Shown in pieces: positions 35,970 to 45,007 of a stretch of DNA of 64,000 nucleotides. The first letter of the stretch is position 1; each line of letters opens with the position of its first letter. The stretch covers positions 1 through 64,000 of the forward strand of contig NZ_LZKL01000033.1 in assembly GCF_001668725.1 (NCBI RefSeq). Direction: 5' to 3'. Under the pieces are notes generated by a model, which did not search any database, was not told the DNA's origin, and saw only the letters and a list, made by a program, of their open reading frames with translations. The position numbers and the translations under genes were made by a program. The DNA is from Mycobacterium sp. E787. Its GTDB lineage: Bacteria; Actinomycetota; Actinomycetes; Mycobacteriales; Mycobacteriaceae.

Positions 35970-37184
35970 ATGGACCGGTACACGGTCATTTCGGCCGACT
36001 GCCACGCCGGAGCTGACCTGCTCGACTACCGCGAGTACCTCGATCGGCAGTACCGGGACGAATTCGACTGCTGGGCAAGGGCATACGTCAACCCGTTCGG
36101 AGACCTGACGGAGGCCGACGCCGAGCGCAACTGGAACAGCGACCGGCGCAACGCGGACCTGGATGCCGAAGGGGTCGCGGGCGAAGTCATCTTCCCCAAC
36201 ACCGTGCCACCGTTCTTCCCTCAGGCGAGCCTGGCCGCCCCCCAACCGGTGGACGCCCGCGAGCTCGAGCTGCGCTGGGCCGGCCTGCGCGCGCACAATC
36301 GCTGGCTGGCCGACTTCTGCTCTTCGTCGCCCGAGCGGCGCGCCGGGGTGGGCCAGATCCTGCTGGGGGACCTGGACGAAGCCGTCGCCGAGGTACCGCA
36401 GATCGCCAAGTTGGGCCTGCGCGGCGGTGTGCTGCTGCCCGGGATTCCCCCGGGCGCCGGCATCCCCCAGCTCTACGCCGAGCACTGGGAGCCGCTGTGG
36501 GCGGCGTGCGACGACGCCGGCGTGGTGGTCAACCACCACGGCGGCAACGCCGGACCCAACCCGACGGACGGGTGGGGCAGCTCGTTCGCGGTGTGGGTGT
36601 ACGAGACACACTGGTTCGCGCACCGGGCGCTGTGGCACCTGATCTTCAGCGGCGCGCTGGATCGCCATCCGGACCTCACCGTGGTGTTCACCGAGCAGGG
36701 CTCCGGGTGGATACCGGCCACTCTCGACTCGCTCGACGTGGCGGCGGCCCGTTACGGGCGGGCGAATTCCGCGATCGCCCGCTTCGCCGGGCCCACCGCC
36801 GGCTCGCTCAGCCTCAAGCCCAGTGAGTACTGGACCCGCCAGTGTTACGTCGGTGCCAGCTTCATGCGACCCGTCGAATGCGCCGAACGCCACCGGATCG
36901 GCGTCGAGAAGATCATGTGGGGCAGCGACTACCCACACCTGGAGGGCACCGCGCCCTACACCCGGGAGGCGTTGCGCCACACCTTCAGCGGCGTCCCGGC
37001 CGACGAGGTGGCGGCCATTGTCGGGGGGAACGCGGCGGCGGTGTACGGCTTCGACCTCGAGGCCCTCGCGCCCCTGGTCAGCCGAATCGGCCCGACCGTC
37101 GCCGAGGTTGCCGAGCCACTGGCCGTCGTGCCGGCCGACGCGAGCAGCACCGTCTTCGAGCCCGACCCCATCCGTGCCTGGTAA
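35970..37184 (+). CDS. Amidohydrolase-2 family protein, copy 2
   Basis: This 404-residue paralogue of the 31997 gene carries VISADCHAGADLLDYREYLD (about 6-25), NADLDAEGVAGEVIFPNTVP, VVVNHHGGNAG (about 187-197) and KIMWGSDYPHLEGTAPYTRE (about 312-331), which together provide the D-x-H, central His and late Asp/His metal-site residues. It is closer to copy 1 than to copy 3 (shared NTVPPFFP/NTIPPFFP and RIGPTVAEV). It is four bases downstream of the ADC-like gene and 26 bases upstream of copy 3, so it sits inside an operon. The reaction is unknown; decarboxylation or hydration of an aromatic-derived acid is a family-based guess. Confidence 0.88.
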   Translation: MDRYTVISADCHAGADLLDYREYLDRQYRDEFDCWARAYVNPFGDLTEADAERNWNSDRRNADLDAEGVAGEVIFPNTVPPFFPQASLAAPQPVDARELELRWAGLRAHNRWLADFCSSSPERRAGVGQILLGDLDEAVAEVPQIAKLGLRGGVLLPGIPPGAGIPQLYAEHWEPLWAACDDAGVVVNHHGGNAGPNPTDGWGSSFAVWVYETHWFAHRALWHLIFSGALDRHPDLTVVFTEQGSGWIPATLDSLDVAAARYGRANSAIARFAGPTAGSLSLKPSEYWTRQCYVGASFMRPVECAERHRIGVEKIMWGSDYPHLEGTAPYTREALRHTFSGVPADEVAAIVGGNAAAVYGFDLEALAPLVSRIGPTVAEVAEPLAVVPADASSTVFEPDPIRAW

Positions 37185-37210
37185 GCGCCATGGGACCTGA
37201 AAGGAGCACA

Positions 37211-38479
37211 GTGGACCCGTATCTCATCATCTCGGCGGACTGCCACGCCGAGCTGCCGACCGAGCGGTACCGCGAATACGTCGACCCGGAATACCGGGAC
37301 GACTTCGAGGTCTACCTGGCCGAGAAGACCGCCGCGGCCCAGGCGGGCGGATTCATCGACGAGGAGTTCGCCGAACAATGGTTCGCCGAGCATGGCGACG
37401 GCATCGCCGGCGGATGGGATGTGGGCCTGCGGGACAAGGAGTTGGACGGTGACGGTGTCGTCGGCGAGGTCATCTTCCCCGACGCGGACGCCGTGACGGG
37501 GGTGGCCGGGGCCCCGTTCGGCGCCGGCCTGGGCCAGTCCGGCGACCTCGACCCGGGGCGTGCCATGGCCGGGGCGCGGGCCCACAACCGATGGCTGGCC
37601 GAGCTGTGCAGCCACAGCCCCGAGCGACGGGCCGGGGTCGCGGTCGTGCCGATACTGGCGGACGTCGACGCGGCGGTCGCCGAGATCACCCGAGCGGCGG
37701 AATCCGGACTGCGGGGCGGGATCCTGATCCCGGCGCGCTGGGTCGGCTACCCGCCCTACCACGACCGTCGCTACGACAAGGTCTGGGCCGTCTGCCAGGA
37801 CCTGCAGATGCCGGTGCACACCCACTCCGGTCCCGCCCCGCAGGAGGAGTACGGCGGGCACCTGGGCATCTATGTCACCGAGGTGCGCTGGTGGGGCGCC
37901 CGGCCCCTGTGGTTCGCGTTGTGGTCCGGTGTGTTCGAGCGCTTCCCCCGGCTGCGCTGGGGGGTCACCGAGTGCGGCGCGTTCTGGGCCAACGACCTGC
38001 TGTGGCTGATGGACACGCGGTACCTGCGTGAGCACTCGGCCAAGAAGATGAGCCATCAGATGGAGGGCGACCTGACGATGCCGCCCTCGGCGTACTTCGA
38101 CCGGAACTGCTTCATCGGGGCCACCACCACCGAGCGCAGGGAGCTGGCCCGGCGCTACGAGATCGGCGTGTCGAACATGCTGTGGGGCAACGACTTTCCC
38201 CACCCTGAGGGGACTTGGCCGCACACCCGCGACTGGCTGCACCGCTCCTTCTGGGACATCCCGGTGGAGGAGACGCGACAAATGCTGGGCCTGGCCGCGG
38301 CCGAGGTGTACAACTTCGACCTGGATGCCCTCGCCCCGCTGGCCGCGCGCATCGGCCCGACCCCGGAGGACCTGGGCCAGGACGATGCGGTGAGCATCCC
38401 CAAGTGGGAGGCGGCCCGCCGGACCGGGCGCCACTGGCTGACGGACGCGGAACCCCTTCCCGACCTGGTGGAGAACTGA
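37211..38479 (+). CDS. Amidohydrolase-2 family protein, copy 3
   Basis: This 422-residue third paralogue has YLIISADCHAELPTERYREY (about 4-23), an inserted segment rich in Ala, Glu and Phe (about 40-75), LDGDGVVGEVIFPDADAV, MPVHTHSG (about 200) and NMLWGNDFPHPEGTWPHTRD (about 320-339). SDYPH of the other copies has become NDFPH, keeping the metal Asp and His. GTG 37211 follows a strong AAAGGAG site. It lies 77 bases before the MFS transporter. Two or three diverged copies in one operon suggest successive steps, or a heteromeric enzyme. Confidence 0.88.
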   Translation: MDPYLIISADCHAELPTERYREYVDPEYRDDFEVYLAEKTAAAQAGGFIDEEFAEQWFAEHGDGIAGGWDVGLRDKELDGDGVVGEVIFPDADAVTGVAGAPFGAGLGQSGDLDPGRAMAGARAHNRWLAELCSHSPERRAGVAVVPILADVDAAVAEITRAAESGLRGGILIPARWVGYPPYHDRRYDKVWAVCQDLQMPVHTHSGPAPQEEYGGHLGIYVTEVRWWGARPLWFALWSGVFERFPRLRWGVTECGAFWANDLLWLMDTRYLREHSAKKMSHQMEGDLTMPPSAYFDRNCFIGATTTERRELARRYEIGVSNMLWGNDFPHPEGTWPHTRDWLHRSFWDIPVEETRQMLGLAAAEVYNFDLDALAPLAARIGPTPEDLGQDDAVSIPKWEAARRTGRHWLTDAEPLPDLVEN

Positions 38480-38556
38480 GTAGGGCAAAAATTCCGTTCC
38501 GATCAAGCGGATCCTGATCCTTCCGCGCCGGGAGCCCGTCCGCATACGTTTCCGGG

Positions 38557-39843
38557 ATGACTTCCAGCGTGGGCAGCGTCCCCACCCGGATACCCCGGGC
38601 CACCCCCGCAACGTTCAAGCAGGCCCTCTTCGTCGCGGTGACGGCCGGGCTGGGCTATGGCTTCGATTCCTATGCGGTCAACATCTACGGCCTGGTGCTG
38701 CCGGACATCAAACGAACGCTGCACATCACCGACGCCGAGGCCGGATACATCGGCTCGATCTTCCTCTTGGGCTACACCATCGGCACCATCGGGTTCGGGT
38801 ACGCGGCGGACAGGTGGGGGCGTAAGGCCACGCTCGGGGCGTCGATCCTGCTCTACGGCATCACCACCTCGGTGGCCGGACTCACGACGAACATCGCCGC
38901 CTTCACCGGACTCCGTTTCCTCACCGGTGTGGGCGGTGCCGGTGAGCTCGCGGTCGGGGCGCCGTACACGGCCGAGGTGTGGCCCGCCAAGACCCGTGCC
39001 CTCGGTGTGGGCGGCGTGATCTTCTCGCTGTTCTCCCTGGGCTATGTGCTGGCCGCGGCCGTCGCCCTCGCCCTGGTGCCGCACTTCGGCTGGCAATCGG
39101 CGTTCATCGTGGCGATCGTCCCGGCCGTCGTCCTGTTCCTGGTCCGGCGAGGCATCACCGAATCGCACCGCTACACCGACGTGCAGACGAAGATCGTGCG
39201 CGGGGTCGCCAAGCCGCGGCTGTGGAAACTGCCCGGGGTGCGGCGACGGCTCGTCGCCGGCTGGCTCATCTACACCGCCAACGCGGTCGGCTACTGGGGC
39301 GTGACAGTCTTTTTGACGACCTACATCGTGAAGAGGTTCCACGCATCCCCGATCGACGCGATCCGGTACGCACTGCTGTTCTTCTTGCTGCAGGTGGTTT
39401 TCGTGTACCTGGGCACCGCGCTCGCCGATTGGGTGGGCCGGCGTCCCTCGGCGATCCTTGCCGCGGTCATCGAGTTCCTCTCGACGATTCTGGCGGCCAC
39501 CTCTCACTCGTTGGACCGATACCTGGTCTTCGGGGCGATCGCCATCGCCACCCTCGGCTGGCTGTGGGGCGTCGGTGACACCTATGTCTCCGAGCTCTTC
39601 CCAACGGTCTTGCGCGGCACCGGTTTCGGAATCGCGGTCGGCGGTGGCCGCATCGTCTCCATCGCGGCCCCGGCCGTGGTCGGGTGGGGCATCACGCATT
39701 ACGGGCTGCAGACGCCGTACCTGGCGCTCGCCGGCCTGTGGGTGCTGACGCTGGGCGGCTACCTGCTCGGACCCGAGACGAAAGGCAAAGAACTCGAAGA
39801 CCTGGCCGACGAGGCGCTCACGGAAGACCTGGTGCGCACATAG
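38557..39843 (+). CDS. MFS transporter (aromatic acid / organic acid symporter type)
   Basis: This 428-residue protein has 12 predicted membrane helices. Motifs include GFDSYAVNIYGLVLPDI in helix 1, YAADRWGRKATLGASI (about 87-102) between helices 2 and 3, and the mirrored LADWVGRRPSAILAAVIEF in the second half. These features match the sugar/AAHS branch of the MFS, importers of organic acids by proton symport. Its place at the end of the amidohydrolase operon suggests that it imports the pathway substrate. The end is convergent with a tiny acidic protein gene. Confidence 0.9.
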   Translation: MTSSVGSVPTRIPRATPATFKQALFVAVTAGLGYGFDSYAVNIYGLVLPDIKRTLHITDAEAGYIGSIFLLGYTIGTIGFGYAADRWGRKATLGASILLYGITTSVAGLTTNIAAFTGLRFLTGVGGAGELAVGAPYTAEVWPAKTRALGVGGVIFSLFSLGYVLAAAVALALVPHFGWQSAFIVAIVPAVVLFLVRRGITESHRYTDVQTKIVRGVAKPRLWKLPGVRRRLVAGWLIYTANAVGYWGVTVFLTTYIVKRFHASPIDAIRYALLFFLLQVVFVYLGTALADWVGRRPSAILAAVIEFLSTILAATSHSLDRYLVFGAIAIATLGWLWGVGDTYVSELFPTVLRGTGFGIAVGGGRIVSIAAPAVVGWGITHYGLQTPYLALAGLWVLTLGGYLLGPETKGKELEDLADEALTEDLVRT

Positions 39844-39844
39844 G

Positions 39845-40003
39845 CTAGCGGTGGTGCGGGGGTCGCTCGTCGCGGAGCCGCCGCTCGTCGTCCGCCGCGC
39901 GTGCCTGCTCCTCGTCGCCGAACCTTTCCAAGTCCTCGGGCGCGAGTTGCTCCCGCGACGGTTTTGGCGCGGGGCGCTGGGGAGGTGGGGGTTCGTTGGA
40001 CAT
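39845..40003 (-). CDS. Small charged protein, 52 residues
   Basis: This short protein has a Pro-rich start (MSNEPPPPQRPAPKP) and a charged helix (SREQLAPEDLERFGDEEQAR) ending RDERPPHHR. It has no signal or membrane segment and is probably disordered. ATG 40003 is chosen as the first start giving this composition. Its regular third-position GC supports a real gene. It lies between the transporter and a divergent SDR. Function unknown. Confidence 0.55.
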   Translation of the reverse strand: MSNEPPPPQRPAPKPSREQLAPEDLERFGDEEQARAADDERRLRDERPPHHR

Positions 40004-40032
40004 CAGCTGATTGTCTCGTAGCCTTGCGCGGT

Positions 40033-40770
40033 ATGTCACCACTACAGGGCAAGGTCATCCTGGTCACCGGGGCGTCGTCGGGCCTGGGCGCGGAGACGGC
40101 GCGGCTGCTATCCCGGCGGGGCGCAACGGTTTTCGGCATCGGACGGGATGTCGGGCGCCTGGCCGAGGTGTTCGCCGACATCAAGGGCTCGTACGCATCG
40201 GTGGACGTTGCTTCGGCGCAGGCCTGCCGGGACGCGGTGCGGCAGTGCGTCCAACAGTTCGGCGGGCTCGACGTCCTGATCAACGTCGCCGGAAAGCACC
40301 AGATGCGCCGCACGGAGTCGATGACCGACGACGACTGGGCCCAAGACCTCGCGGTCAACCTGAACGGGCCGTTCTACCTGTGCCGGGCCGCGCTGCCCCA
40401 TCTGCTGGAGCGCGGCGGCAACATCGTCAACGTCAGCTCCATCGCGGGCGTCGAGGGCCAGGCCTACTCGGCCGGGTACTGCGCCGGCAAGCACGGGCTG
40501 ATCGGCCTCACCCGTGCCCTTGCGGTGGAGTACACCGCGGATCGGCTGCGGGTCAACGCGGTGTGCCCGGGCGGCATGCTGACACCGCAGATCGAACAGT
40601 TCAGCGCGCCGGAGAACCCGAACTACGACCTGATCATGCGGACGGCCTCGCCGCGCGGCATGATGCAGCCCCTCGACGTGGCGAATGTCATCGCGTTCCT
40701 TGCCAGCGACGACGCCGCCGCCGTCCACGGCGCCGTCTACCGCGTCGACAACGGCAAGGGCGCCGGCTAG
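40033..40770 (+). CDS. Short-chain dehydrogenase/reductase
   Basis: This 245-residue classical SDR has VILVTGASSGLGAETARLLS (about 8-27), LINVAGKHQ (about 84-92, NAG replaced by VAG), IVNVSSIAGVEG with the catalytic Ser, YCAGKHG supplying Tyr and Lys (about 155-161), and RVNAVCPGGMLTP. The C-terminus reads HGAVYRVDNGKGAG, as in FabG-like enzymes. Its place just beyond the transporter suggests a role in the same pathway, although it is on the far side of an opposite-strand gene and has its own promoter. Confidence 0.88.
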   Translation: MSPLQGKVILVTGASSGLGAETARLLSRRGATVFGIGRDVGRLAEVFADIKGSYASVDVASAQACRDAVRQCVQQFGGLDVLINVAGKHQMRRTESMTDDDWAQDLAVNLNGPFYLCRAALPHLLERGGNIVNVSSIAGVEGQAYSAGYCAGKHGLIGLTRALAVEYTADRLRVNAVCPGGMLTPQIEQFSAPENPNYDLIMRTASPRGMMQPLDVANVIAFLASDDAAAVHGAVYRVDNGKGAG

Positions 40771-40854
40771 CGCGGGATCAGTCGGCCGATTAGGTTTTGG
40801 GCGCGAATCGGATTACTCTTGCGCGCGGCCCGTTTCTGACCCAGGAAAGCAGAC

Positions 40855-41142
40855 ATGCCCATTCAGCCCAGTCTGCGGCACCCAAACGCATTGCGCCGCA
40901 GCCGTACGCGACGCGCGGCCCCGCGGGTGAACTGCCCCACGGTCGGTCAGTGCTTTGACATCGAAGTCGCGCGAGATGCCGGCGGGTGGATGATCCGGAT
41001 TCCCGAGATCGGTGGCCTCGTCCGCGTCGGCCGCCGGGCCGAGGTGGACGTGGCGGCGCGGCGGTGCATCGCCACCCGCACCGGCATCCCGATCGGTTAT
41101 GTCTCGGTGTTCGTCGCCCGCGAGACCGCCCGCACCACTTGA
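40855..41142 (+). CDS. Small HicB-like protein
   Basis: This 95-residue protein has a basic N-terminus (PNALRRSRTRRAAPR), then CFDIEVARDAGGWMIRIPEI and GGLVRVGRRAEVDVAARRCI. The strand-strand-helix pattern with GGWMIRIPEIGG resembles the HicB antitoxin fold, which lies next to a HicA toxin when functional. No hicA is present, so this would be an orphan. Assignment is weak. AGGAAAG lies five bases upstream of ATG 40855. It converges on mmpL, 8 bases away. Confidence 0.6.
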   Translation: MPIQPSLRHPNALRRSRTRRAAPRVNCPTVGQCFDIEVARDAGGWMIRIPEIGGLVRVGRRAEVDVAARRCIATRTGIPIGYVSVFVARETARTT

Positions 41143-41150
41143 TCGACGCC

Positions 41151-43976
41151 CTAACCCTGCGGTAGCGGGCGGGAACGCACCAGCGTCGGCCACCAGAACC
41201 AGGGGCCGAGGATCCTGATGATGCACGGCACCACGAACGAACGCACGATCAGCGTGTCGAGCAACAGGCCGATGCACACGGTCGAACCCACCTGACCGAT
41301 CGTGCGCAGATCGCTGGTGAGCATCGCCAGCATGGTGAACGCGAACACCAGACCGGCCGACGTCACCACGCCGCCCGTGCTCCCCAGCGCGCGGATGAGG
41401 CCGGTGTGGATCCCCGCGTGCAGTTCCTCTCTGACGCGGATGATCAACAGCAGGTTGTAGTCCGAACCCACCGCCACCAGGATGATGAACGTCAGCGGCA
41501 ATATCAGCCAGTGCAGGGGCAGGCCGATGAGGTGCTGCCAGACGAGTATGGAGAGCCCGAACGCTCCGGCATACGAGAAAGCCACGGTACCGGGGATGAC
41601 CAAGGCGGCCATCAGGCTCCGGGTCAGGAACAACATGATCAAGAAGATCAGCACGAAGGCGGCGATCGCCACGATGAGCAGGTCGGACGCGGCGTATTCC
41701 TTGATGTCCTTGTTGGTCGAGCCCGAGCCGCCGATGTAGACACGCGCGCCCGCCAGCGAGGTCTCCTTGAGCGCCACGGTGATCGCGGTCGGGAACTGTT
41801 CGACGTGCTGCACGCCTTCCGGCCCGTTGGCGTCCCCCTCGTGCGTGACGATGATGCGGGCGGCCTTGCCGTCCGGCGACATCAGCAGCTGCATGCCCGT
41901 CTTGACGTCGTCGTTCTCGAAACCTTCATGGGGGATGTAGAAGAAGTCGTCGCTGCGCGACTGGTCGAAGTCCAGCCCCACGTTGACCTGGTCGTCGAAG
42001 GTCTGGGCGGTCTGCGTGGACTGCAGCGCGGACTGACCGTAGCTGCTGACCAACAGGCCGGCCAGCGACTCCGAGTCGTCGGCGGTGAGTTTCAGTTGCG
42101 TGATCACCTGCGGCAGGATCTTGTCTATGGCCTCGAGGGACGTTTTGGCGTCGGTGATGTCGTCGGCCAGCTTGTCGATGTTGTCGAGCGCATCGAACAG
42201 CGACCTGAAGGTCCAGCAAATGGGAATGTCGAAACAGTGCCTCTCCCAATAGAAATAGCTCTTGATCGGCCGGAAGAAATCGTCGACGTTTGAGATTTCC
42301 TGGTTCATCTCGGCGGTGATCCTCTGCAGGTCCTCCACGGTGAGAACCGTCTTGTGCAACTCATCCGACATGTTCTGGAAATAGACGATCTCTTGCCGCA
42401 AGACCTCGACGGAGTGCGTGGTGATCTGCGCCTGCTGGCTCGTATTCGAGTTCTGCTGCTTGTTGAACGGGAGCTGCTGACCGCTGCCGCTGCCCTGCGT
42501 GGTGAACAAGTAGGGGATGGTGGCGTGTTCCAGGGGCCGGCCCAGGGGGCGGGTGATGCTCTGCACCATCGCGACGCCGGGAAGGCGGATGAGGGCCTTG
42601 GCCACCCGGTCCAACGAGATGAAGTCGGCCGAGTTGCGCATGTCGTGATCCGTCTCGATCATCAGCATCTCGGAGAACAGCTTGCTCTTCGGGAAGTGCC
42701 GGTCCGCCGCCGCGAAACCCAGGTTGGCGGGGGCATTGTGCGGCTGGTATTGGCGGTCGTCGTAGTTCTGCTTGTACGTCGGCACGAAGACCGCCCCGAA
42801 CACGACGGCACCGGCGCTGGCCACCAGGATCGGCACCGGCCACCGCACCACGCTCGTGCCGATCCGCCGATACAGAGTCGCCTTGGCCTTGCTTTTCGGG
42901 TCGAAGAGCCCGAACAGGCTGCCCACGGTCAGGAAAGCCGGGCCGAGCGTCAGCGCCGCCGCGATGGTGAACAGCATGGAGATGGCGACGGCCGGCCCCA
43001 TGGTGTGGAAGTAGTTGAGTCGCGCGAAGGTCAGGCAGTAGCACGCGCCCGCGATCGTCAGCCCCGAGCCGAGGATGACCGGCGTGACACTCTTATAGGC
43101 GGTGTAGAACGCCTCCTCCCTGGTCTCGCCGGCCTGCCGTGCCTCGTGATAGCGGCCCATCAGGAAGATGCCGTAGTCGGTCCCCGCTCCCAGGGTCAGC
43201 GCGACGACGATGTTCACCGCGAACGACGAGAGCTCGATGTAGCCGAAATGCCCGAGGAACGAGATGATCCCCTTGGCGACCAGCATCTCGAACAGCACCC
43301 CCGCCAACGGCACAAAGAGGGTGACGATCGAGCGGTACACCAGCAGCAACATCCCGATGATGAGGAAGATCGTCACGATCGTGATGTCGTTCAGGCTCGA
43401 ATTCGCGATGGCGACCGTGTCCGACGCGAGCGGGGCCGCGCCGCTGACATAGACCTTGAGCCCGGGCGGCGGCGTGTCCTTCGCGACGATGTCCCGAACG
43501 GCGGCGACGGACTCGTTCGCCTGCATCTGGCCGATATCGCCCGCAAGGCGCAGCAGCACATACGAGCATTTGCTGTCGAGGCTCTGCGCCCCCGCCGCGG
43601 TGATCGGCTTGCCCCACAGGTCCATCACGTACTGCACATGCCTGGGGTCCTGCTTGAGCCGGCGGACCAAGTCGTCGTAGTAGTGGTGGTCCGCGTCGCC
43701 CAACGGCCGGTCGGCTTCGAACACGAGCATCGCCAGGCTGGTCGAATCGGACTCGTGGAACTTCGCGCCGATGGACAGCAGGGCCCGCTGCGACGGCGCG
43801 TAGTGCGGAACCACCGGCCCCGCGAGTTCCTCTGCGACCCGCTCCACCTGTGGCATGAAGGTGTTCGTCGACACGGCGAGAAGGGCCCAGAAGGCGATGA
43901 TCGGTATCGCGAAGATCCGAACCATTCTGGGGACGAAGGGCCGCCTCGGCCGTTGCTCCGCCAAATGCTCGCTCAT
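41151..43976 (-). CDS. mmpL: MmpL-family RND transporter
   Basis: This 941-residue inner-membrane protein has about 12 helices in two RND halves. It would export a lipid, glycolipid or siderophore with its MmpS partner. The first periplasmic domain spans about 45-200. The first helix bundle includes VVALTLGAGTDYGIFLMGRY (proton-relay Asp-Tyr). The second periplasmic domain (about 405-760) contains a long coiled-coil-like stretch (DELHKTVLTVEDLQRITAEM), as in the MmpL4/MmpL5 group. The second relay site is LVAVGSDYNLLLIIRVREEL. It overlaps mmpS by four bases (ATGA), so expression is coupled. The substrate cannot be told from sequence. Confidence 0.94.
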   Translation of the reverse strand: MSEHLAEQRPRRPFVPRMVRIFAIPIIAFWALLAVSTNTFMPQVERVAEELAGPVVPHYAPSQRALLSIGAKFHESDSTSLAMLVFEADRPLGDADHHYYDDLVRRLKQDPRHVQYVMDLWGKPITAAGAQSLDSKCSYVLLRLAGDIGQMQANESVAAVRDIVAKDTPPPGLKVYVSGAAPLASDTVAIANSSLNDITIVTIFLIIGMLLLVYRSIVTLFVPLAGVLFEMLVAKGIISFLGHFGYIELSSFAVNIVVALTLGAGTDYGIFLMGRYHEARQAGETREEAFYTAYKSVTPVILGSGLTIAGACYCLTFARLNYFHTMGPAVAISMLFTIAAALTLGPAFLTVGSLFGLFDPKSKAKATLYRRIGTSVVRWPVPILVASAGAVVFGAVFVPTYKQNYDDRQYQPHNAPANLGFAAADRHFPKSKLFSEMLMIETDHDMRNSADFISLDRVAKALIRLPGVAMVQSITRPLGRPLEHATIPYLFTTQGSGSGQQLPFNKQQNSNTSQQAQITTHSVEVLRQEIVYFQNMSDELHKTVLTVEDLQRITAEMNQEISNVDDFFRPIKSYFYWERHCFDIPICWTFRSLFDALDNIDKLADDITDAKTSLEAIDKILPQVITQLKLTADDSESLAGLLVSSYGQSALQSTQTAQTFDDQVNVGLDFDQSRSDDFFYIPHEGFENDDVKTGMQLLMSPDGKAARIIVTHEGDANGPEGVQHVEQFPTAITVALKETSLAGARVYIGGSGSTNKDIKEYAASDLLIVAIAAFVLIFLIMLFLTRSLMAALVIPGTVAFSYAGAFGLSILVWQHLIGLPLHWLILPLTFIILVAVGSDYNLLLIIRVREELHAGIHTGLIRALGSTGGVVTSAGLVFAFTMLAMLTSDLRTIGQVGSTVCIGLLLDTLIVRSFVVPCIIRILGPWFWWPTLVRSRPLPQG

Positions 43977-44416
43977 GCGGATTTGACCAGACAGAAGACG
44001 TGCGCATCCTGGTGGTCATCGGAGTGCTCGTCGCGGACGACGCCATTCACCAGCAGCCGGCAGCCGACTTGACCGCCGCGAACCTGCGCCGAGATGCTGC
44101 CCGACACCACGGTGAGTGTGGTCGCCTCCGTGTGCGACCACGGCAAAGTCGTGAGATTGACCTGATGCGGATGCCCGTCGACGTCCACCCAGACGAGCAT
44201 CCCGCCTTCCCCGATCGAGCCGGTCAACTCGTACGTGAGGCGCTTGAGGTTGAACTCCGGCGGTGCCGCCGGGCCGTTGACGGTGACCACGGGCGGCGGA
44301 GCCGAGAACTGGTGCACCTTCCACATGCCGACCGCGCCGGCGGCGATCGCGACGACGGCCACCAGGGGCATCCAGACCCGCGCCAGGACGGTCCTGCCGA
44401 CTGAACGAGGGCTCAC
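43973..44416 (-). CDS. mmpS: MmpS-family accessory protein
   Basis: This 147-residue protein has one N-terminal helix (about 14-32, VWMPLVAVVAIAAGAVGMW) and a periplasmic beta-rich domain. Family landmarks are VVTVNGPAAPPEFNLKRLTY, YELTGSIGEGGMLVWVDVDG, the LPWSHTEATTL strand and VGCRLLVNGVVRDEHSDD near the end. MmpS proteins assist MmpL export. GTG 44416 is preferred; an upstream frame to 44455 is low-complexity. It overlaps mmpL, forming a two-gene operon. No regulator is adjacent. Confidence 0.92.
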   Translation of the reverse strand: MSPRSVGRTVLARVWMPLVAVVAIAAGAVGMWKVHQFSAPPPVVTVNGPAAPPEFNLKRLTYELTGSIGEGGMLVWVDVDGHPHQVNLTTLPWSHTEATTLTVVSGSISAQVRGGQVGCRLLVNGVVRDEHSDDHQDAHVFCLVKSA

Positions 44417-44568
44417 TCGGTCACCTTCTCCCCCCGCTCCCGGCTCCCGGCCCACGCGGATAGTAGACGGTCATGTACCCAATGGACATCGTGCAAAGAG
44501 TATCGGTACCGGGGCCGGAAAGCGACCGGGGGGTTGCGGCATGCCCGCGGCCGGGGGATTCGGCCGCG

Positions 44569-44994
44569 TCAGGCCATCTTCCGCAGTCGCCGCTTCAAGC
44601 GTGCGCTGCGCAGAATCTGGGTCGTGAAATTGAGGGAGGCCAACATGGGGAACACCCCGAGAAACGTCCGCTCGGAGGGCGTCGCGCCGTGCAGGTGGTA
44701 AAGGCTGCCGAACACATAAAAGCAGCCCACCGAGAACAGCGCGGCGGGGATGCAGAACGTCATCGGGGAGCTGCGGACGGCCGTGATCTGCTTCGCATAG
44801 TCCAACTCCTCGCGCGATATCGGTTGGCCCTTGCGCACTTTGGCCAGCACCGTCTTGGCGGCCCCGATTTGCTCGCTTACCGGAGTGGTCGCTCGATCGC
44901 CCAGCCGCCGGACGTACACGCCGGCAATGGCGGCGAACACCAGCGCCAACGCGAGCGCAAGCACGGTCAGGAAGCCAAACAAAGCCGTACTCAT
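44569..44994 (-). CDS. Membrane protein of unknown function
   Basis: This 141-residue protein has an N-terminal helix (FLTVLALALALVFAAIAGVY), a cytosolic segment (TTPVSEQIGAAKTVLAKVRK, EELDYAKQITAVRSS), a second helix (MTFCIPAALFSVGCFYVFG), a probable third (FLGVFPMLASLNFTT), and a basic tail (RSARLKRRLRKMA). ATG 44994 follows a strong AAGGAGG. It lies 13 bases downstream of the DUF732 gene and 152 bases upstream of mmpS on the same strand. I do not recognise the family. Confidence 0.72.
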   Translation of the reverse strand: MSTALFGFLTVLALALALVFAAIAGVYVRRLGDRATTPVSEQIGAAKTVLAKVRKGQPISREELDYAKQITAVRSSPMTFCIPAALFSVGCFYVFGSLYHLHGATPSERTFLGVFPMLASLNFTTQILRSARLKRRLRKMA

Positions 44995-45007
44995 ATTCCC
45001 GTCCTCC

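Noticed and set aside
44457-44490. TACTAT on the minus strand as a -10 for mmpS
   Set aside because: No acceptable -35 stands at the right distance (TGTCCA is a poor match), and short AT-rich hexamers are weak evidence.
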